Shown piece after piece: positions 61,020-64,000 of a DNA stretch of 64,000 nucleotides (positions are counted from its first letter, which is position 1; every line of letters starts with the position of its first letter). A program made the translations under genes and the position numbers. The notes below the pieces were generated by a model that had not been told where the DNA came from, ran no database searches, and was given only the letters and a program-made list of their open reading frames with translations. This DNA is from CAJPQU01 sp052170475 (GTDB lineage: Bacteria > Bacillota > Negativicutes > Selenomonadales > Selenomonadaceae). The stretch is taken from positions 1-64,000 of the forward strand of contig JBQNAL010000005.1 of the NCBI GenBank assembly GCA_052170475.1, read 5' to 3'.

Positions 61020-61880
61020 GTGGCCTATTATTTTTCCCGGATCGTGAGCTGGCTCTGCTGCCTTTTGTCGGATCGGGCCAGCGATGGGCTGGGTGCCCTT
61101 TTGGGACGCTTGACGTGGCGGTTGGTTCCTGCGCGCCGCCGCCGCATGGCGGTAGCGAACGTCAGCGCCTGCCTTTCGGTGGGGGAGGAGGAGGCGCTTC
61201 GCATCGCCAAGGCGAGCTGGGTGCGCTTTGGCTCCATGCTCTTTGAGGTCATGCGCTTTCCCGTCCTCACGCCGCGCTTTTTGGAGATCGCGGAGATCGA
61301 AGGCGTGGAGTACCTCCGTGAGGGGCTTTCCTTGGGGCGCGGCGCGGTGATTGCCTCGGCGCACAGCGGGAACTGGGAACTCATGGGCGGGGTTCTTGCC
61401 GCCGCCGGATTTCCCATCGTCGGCGTGGCCATGCGGCAGAAGGAGGCGGGCTTCGACCGCTTCATCAACGAATACCGGCGCGGCGCAGGGATGCACATCA
61501 CATACAAGGATAACGTGCGGGAAATGTTCGCGCTCTTAAAGCAAGGTTGGGCCATTGGGTTGTTGATGGATCAGGACACCGGGCGCCGGGAAGGCATCGT
61601 GTTCGATTGGTTTGGCCGCCCCACGAACTTCGTGCAGGGGCCAGCGGTCTTGGCGCGTCATCAACATGCCCCCATTATCCCCGGGTTCATCCATCGCCTT
61701 CCCGACGGCCGTCATCGGATCGTCCTTCATCCGCCGGTCTTCGTCCCGCAGACGAAGGATCGGGCGGCGGACATCCGCGCCGCGATGGAAGAGGTGAGCC
61801 AGACGCTGGAGCAGCACATCCGCCGCTACCCGGAGGAATGGTTCTGGCTCCATGATCGCTGGAAATCGCAGCGCGCATGA
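61020..61880 (+). CDS. lpxL: Lipid A acyltransferase (LpxL/HtrB family)
   Basis: A 286-residue membrane-associated acyltransferase that would add a secondary acyl chain to lipid A. One N-terminal hydrophobic segment is followed by the catalytic HX4E motif in SAHSGNWEL, then LMDQDTGRREGIVFDWFGRP and the C-terminal EEWFWLHDRWK, all typical. The GTG start follows GGGGAGGGG. Its position between lpxD and lpxC, rather than after the early genes, is characteristic of the region here. Confidence 0.9.
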   Translation: MAYYFSRIVSWLCCLLSDRASDGLGALLGRLTWRLVPARRRRMAVANVSACLSVGEEEALRIAKASWVRFGSMLFEVMRFPVLTPRFLEIAEIEGVEYLREGLSLGRGAVIASAHSGNWELMGGVLAAAGFPIVGVAMRQKEAGFDRFINEYRRGAGMHITYKDNVREMFALLKQGWAIGLLMDQDTGRREGIVFDWFGRPTNFVQGPAVLARHQHAPIIPGFIHRLPDGRHRIVLHPPVFVPQTKDRAADIRAAMEEVSQTLEQHIRRYPEEWFWLHDRWKSQRA

Positions 61881-61890
61881 GGAGAAAAGC

Positions 61891-61920
61891 TTGTCGATAG
61901 GCGGTCGGGTTTGATACAAT
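61891..61920 (+). promoter_or_regulatory. Promoter ahead of lpxC
   Basis: TTGTCG (61891-61896), an 18-base spacer and TACAAT (61915-61920). It gives lpxC, the committed step, its own input. Confidence 0.55.
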
Positions 61921-61945
61921 GAAGGAAAACACAAGGGGGCGCTCC

Positions 61946-62776
61946 ATGGAAAAGCAACAGACACTGAAAAAAGCGATCTCCTACGCCGGGGTGGGACTCC
62001 ATTCCGGGCGGGAGGTTCACATGACCCTTCGCCCTGCGCCCGTCGATACGGGCATTCTCTTTCAGCGGATCGATCAGATGGGACAGCCTGCCGTGCGGGC
62101 GTCGGCGGCCAACGTGACCTCGACGGTACGCGCGACCACCATTGAGGAGAGGGGAACGAGGTTTTTTACCATCGAGCATCTGATGTCGGCCTTTGCGGCG
62201 GCGGGGATTGATAATTGCGTGGTGGAGCTGGACGCGGAGGAGCCGCCGGTGGGGGATGGCAGCGCCCTCGTCTTTCTTGATTTGCTTGATCAAGCGGGGG
62301 TCGAGGCGCAGGCCGCTTTTCGCACCCCGGTGGTCATCGATCAAGTTTTTCGTGTGGACGACGAGGATCGCTTCATCATGGCGCTTCCCTATGACGGTCT
62401 GCGGGTGACGTTCACCTCCTTGAATCCCCATCCTTTGGTGGGGATCCAGTACGCGGACGTCATCATCGACGCGGCCTCGTATCGGCGGGAGATCGCGCCG
62501 GCGCGCACCATCGCCTACGAAAAGGAAATCGACGCCCTGCGCGCCATGGGGCTTGGCCTTGGGGGGACGCTGGAAAACGTCATCGTCTACAACGACGAAA
62601 AGTGGCTGAATACCCTTCGCTATACCGATGAATTGGTGCGCCATAAAATCTTGGACGTCATCGGCGATCTGCGCCTTGCGGGCGCGGTGCGCGGTCACAT
62701 CATCGCCGTCAAGTCGGCTCATGCCTTAAATACCGCCTTGGCGCGGAAGATCTACGAGGCGTGCGGTCATGCGTAG
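61946..62776 (+). CDS. lpxC: UDP-3-O-acyl-N-acetylglucosamine deacetylase
   Basis: A 276-residue zinc deacetylase that commits UDP-GlcNAc to lipid A. Zinc ligands are visible in TIEHLMSAF (His78) and in ELVRHKILDVIGDL (His and Asp); the catalytic Glu lies beside His78. GVGLHSGREV near the N-terminus is diagnostic. At 276 residues it lacks the C-terminal tail through which E. coli LpxC is degraded by FtsH. The ATG at 61946 has AAGGGGG ahead of it and is preferred over the ATG at 61919. Confidence 0.95.
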   Translation: MEKQQTLKKAISYAGVGLHSGREVHMTLRPAPVDTGILFQRIDQMGQPAVRASAANVTSTVRATTIEERGTRFFTIEHLMSAFAAAGIDNCVVELDAEEPPVGDGSALVFLDLLDQAGVEAQAAFRTPVVIDQVFRVDDEDRFIMALPYDGLRVTFTSLNPHPLVGIQYADVIIDAASYRREIAPARTIAYEKEIDALRAMGLGLGGTLENVIVYNDEKWLNTLRYTDELVRHKILDVIGDLRLAGAVRGHIIAVKSAHALNTALARKIYEACGHA

Positions 62777-62821
62777 GGGCGATGGAGCGGTATCTGCCTT
62801 TTCCTGAAAAGTAGAGTATGA

Positions 62822-62827
62822 TATAAT
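62822..62827 (+). promoter_or_regulatory. -10 element ahead of fabZ
   Basis: A perfect TATAAT, 35 bases before the fabZ start. I could not find a convincing -35, so this is a weak or activated promoter if used. Confidence 0.35.
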
Positions 62828-62862
62828 CAGGCAGTCGAATTTATTTGAAGGAGTGGAACGCC

Positions 62863-63312
62863 ATGATTTTGGAGGTCAACGAGATCAAGAAGATTTTGCC
62901 CCATCGTCCGCCTATGCTGCTGGTGGATCGGATCATTGATCTGGTTCCGTTTGAGTCAGGGGTGGGGATCAAGAACGTGACGATGAACGAGCCGTTCTTT
63001 CCCGGTCATTTTCCCGGCAATCCCATTATGCCGGGGGTGTTCATCTTGGAAGCCATGGCGCAGGTGGGGGGCATCGCCATGCTCTATCCGGAGGAAAATC
63101 GCGGGAAGATCGCACTTTTTGGCGGCATGGACAACGTGAAGTTCAAAAAGCCGGTGGTGCCGGGGGATCAGTTGGTGATGAAGGCGAATCTCGTCCATGT
63201 GGTGAAGGGGAATTTCGGCAAACTCCACGCCGAGGCCTTTGTGGATGACGTGTTCGTGGCGCAGGGGGATTTTATCTTCGCACTGAAAAAGCCTGAAAAT
63301 GGGCCGATTTGA
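62863..63312 (+). CDS. fabZ: 3-hydroxyacyl-ACP dehydratase
   Basis: A 149-residue hot-dog-fold dehydratase of fatty-acid elongation. The catalytic His49 (FPGHFPGNPIMPG) and Glu63 (LEAMAQ) are present, as is the N-terminal ILPHRPPMLLVD. FabZ consumes the 3-hydroxyacyl-ACP that LpxA and LpxD also use, so co-location with lpx genes balances phospholipid against lipid A. The frame opens at a TTG (62845), but AAGGAG precedes the ATG at 62863. Confidence 0.96.
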   Translation: MILEVNEIKKILPHRPPMLLVDRIIDLVPFESGVGIKNVTMNEPFFPGHFPGNPIMPGVFILEAMAQVGGIAMLYPEENRGKIALFGGMDNVKFKKPVVPGDQLVMKANLVHVVKGNFGKLHAEAFVDDVFVAQGDFIFALKKPENGPI

Positions 63313-63484
63313 GTTCTGTGATAAATAGAATAAAAGATAATAGCTGAAAATCCGACGAAACAGGAGAAAATGCGGGATTTTTGCCTGCAAAAAAAATGGC
63401 GGACAAAAGACTGTATCAATATAGAGTAAGAACGGTTGCGTCCCCTTAGGGGCGATGTTTCGGACGGATGAGGGAGTGGGAAGA

Positions 63485-64000
63485 ATGGCAGTGCATGACG
63501 CAGCGGAAGCGACTATCCATGAAACTGCGGTGATAAGCCCCGGGGCGAAGATCGGGAAGAAGGTTGTCATTGGCCCTTACGCAGTCATCGGGTCGGAGGT
63601 GACCATCGGTGACGGGACGGTGGTGGGGCCTCATGTGGTCATTACGGGGCATACCACCATCGGCAAGGCGTGCCGGTTTTTTCAATTCGCATCGATCGGC
63701 GAGGAACCGCAGGATTTAAAGTTTCACGGGGAAAAGAGTTCCGTTTTCATCGGGGATCGCACCCGGATTCGGGAATGTGTCACCATCCACCGGGCGACCG
63801 GGGAGGGGGAAAAGACGAGCATCGGCAGTGACTGCCTCATCATGGCGACGGTGCATATCGCCCATAACTGCATTTTGGGCAATCACGTCATCATGTCCAA
63901 CGCGGCGATGTTGGCGGGGCATGTTCAGGTGGAAGATCGCGTCGTCATCGGCGGCATGACGGGGGTACACCAGTTCGTGAAGATCGGGCGAAACGCCATG
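63485..64000 (+). CDS. lpxA: UDP-N-acetylglucosamine acyltransferase (partial, runs off the window)
   Basis: 172 codons are visible from the ATG at 63485; the frame is still open at the window end (E. coli LpxA is about 262 residues). The left-handed beta-helix hexapeptide repeats begin at once (VISPGAKIGKKVVIGPYAVIG). The catalytic His127 lies in ATVHIAHNCILG, and IGEEPQDLKF and IRECVTIHRAT are LpxA-specific. It adds the first 3-O-acyl chain to UDP-GlcNAc. The 172-base gap after fabZ holds no gene that I can see. Confidence 0.95.
   Translation, partial: MAVHDAAEATIHETAVISPGAKIGKKVVIGPYAVIGSEVTIGDGTVVGPHVVITGHTTIGKACRFFQFASIGEEPQDLKFHGEKSSVFIGDRTRIRECVTIHRATGEGEKTSIGSDCLIMATVHIAHNCILGNHVIMSNAAMLAGHVQVEDRVVIGGMTGVHQFVKIGRNAM

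Overview
The window reads as chromosome of a diderm (two-membrane) Firmicute of the Negativicutes type. Its housekeeping genes and operon habits are Firmicute-like: rpiB-glyA-upp, tig-clpP-clpX-lon-engB, strong AAGGAGG ribosome binding sites, TTG and GTG starts, and intrinsic terminators. It also carries a full outer-membrane programme: bamA, tamB, tolC, mlaEFD, Skp/OmpH chaperones, gmhA, lpxD, an LpxL-type acyltransferase, lpxC, fabZ and lpxA. Base composition is GC-rich by eye (not computed). No rRNA, tRNA, CRISPR array, prophage or intact insertion sequence was found; this is mainly core chromosome with a few accessory islets.

Layout. 1-2.6 kb: rpiB, glyA, upp. 2.6-4.6 kb (minus): universal stress protein, a secreted protein of unknown role, and gmhA for heptose supply to LPS. 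4.9-6.6 kb: a nitrilase-family amidase overlapping a PflX-like radical SAM gene. 6.6-7.2 kb: a toxin-antitoxin pair (RelB/DinJ-like with YoeB-like). 7.3-13.7 kb: ychF, an LtaS/MdoB-like sulfatase-fold membrane enzyme, and a SWIM-SNF2 helicase. 13.8-14.0 kb: a probable 6S RNA. 14.2-18.1 kb: a DeoR-family regulator, then divergent serC and serA. 18.3-18.8 kb: a second toxin-antitoxin pair (YefM-YoeB). 18.8-20.7 kb: a double-length CobT. 20.9-28.4 kb (minus): an eleven-gene Mrp/MBH-type cation antiporter operon with three pump subunits. 28.7-35.1 kb: tig, clpP, clpX, lon, engB. 35.1-36.1 kb: two AhbA/AhbB-type siroheme decarboxylase subunits. 36.2-43.6 kb: accessory or strain-variable genes (a proline-rich secreted protein, dinB, a VWA protein, a truncated macro-domain gene, another secreted protein, an NADP secondary-alcohol dehydrogenase, a gene-free stretch, and an orphan metal/cobalamin-type binding lipoprotein).

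43.9-64.0 kb is a continuous plus-strand outer-membrane biogenesis region. It holds mlaE-mlaF-mlaD (the MCE protein ends in a predicted beta-barrel), a TolC-family protein, TamB, a sigma factor, a small single-span membrane protein, BamA with an unusual N-terminal extension, an unassigned outer-membrane-like protein, three Skp-related chaperones with different membrane attachments, and lpxD-lpxL-lpxC-fabZ-lpxA. Together these would move phospholipids between membranes, export and fold outer-membrane proteins, and build lipid A.

The points most worth a second look are the duplicated CobT whose second copy has lost the catalytic glutamate, the antiporter operon with three pumps and no redox partner (one pump lacking its key lysine), the Skp trio with the unassigned barrel protein beside bamA, and a macro-domain gene apparently shortened by an internal deletion. 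Positions and motifs were read by hand. Family names come from recognition of motifs, not from a database search.
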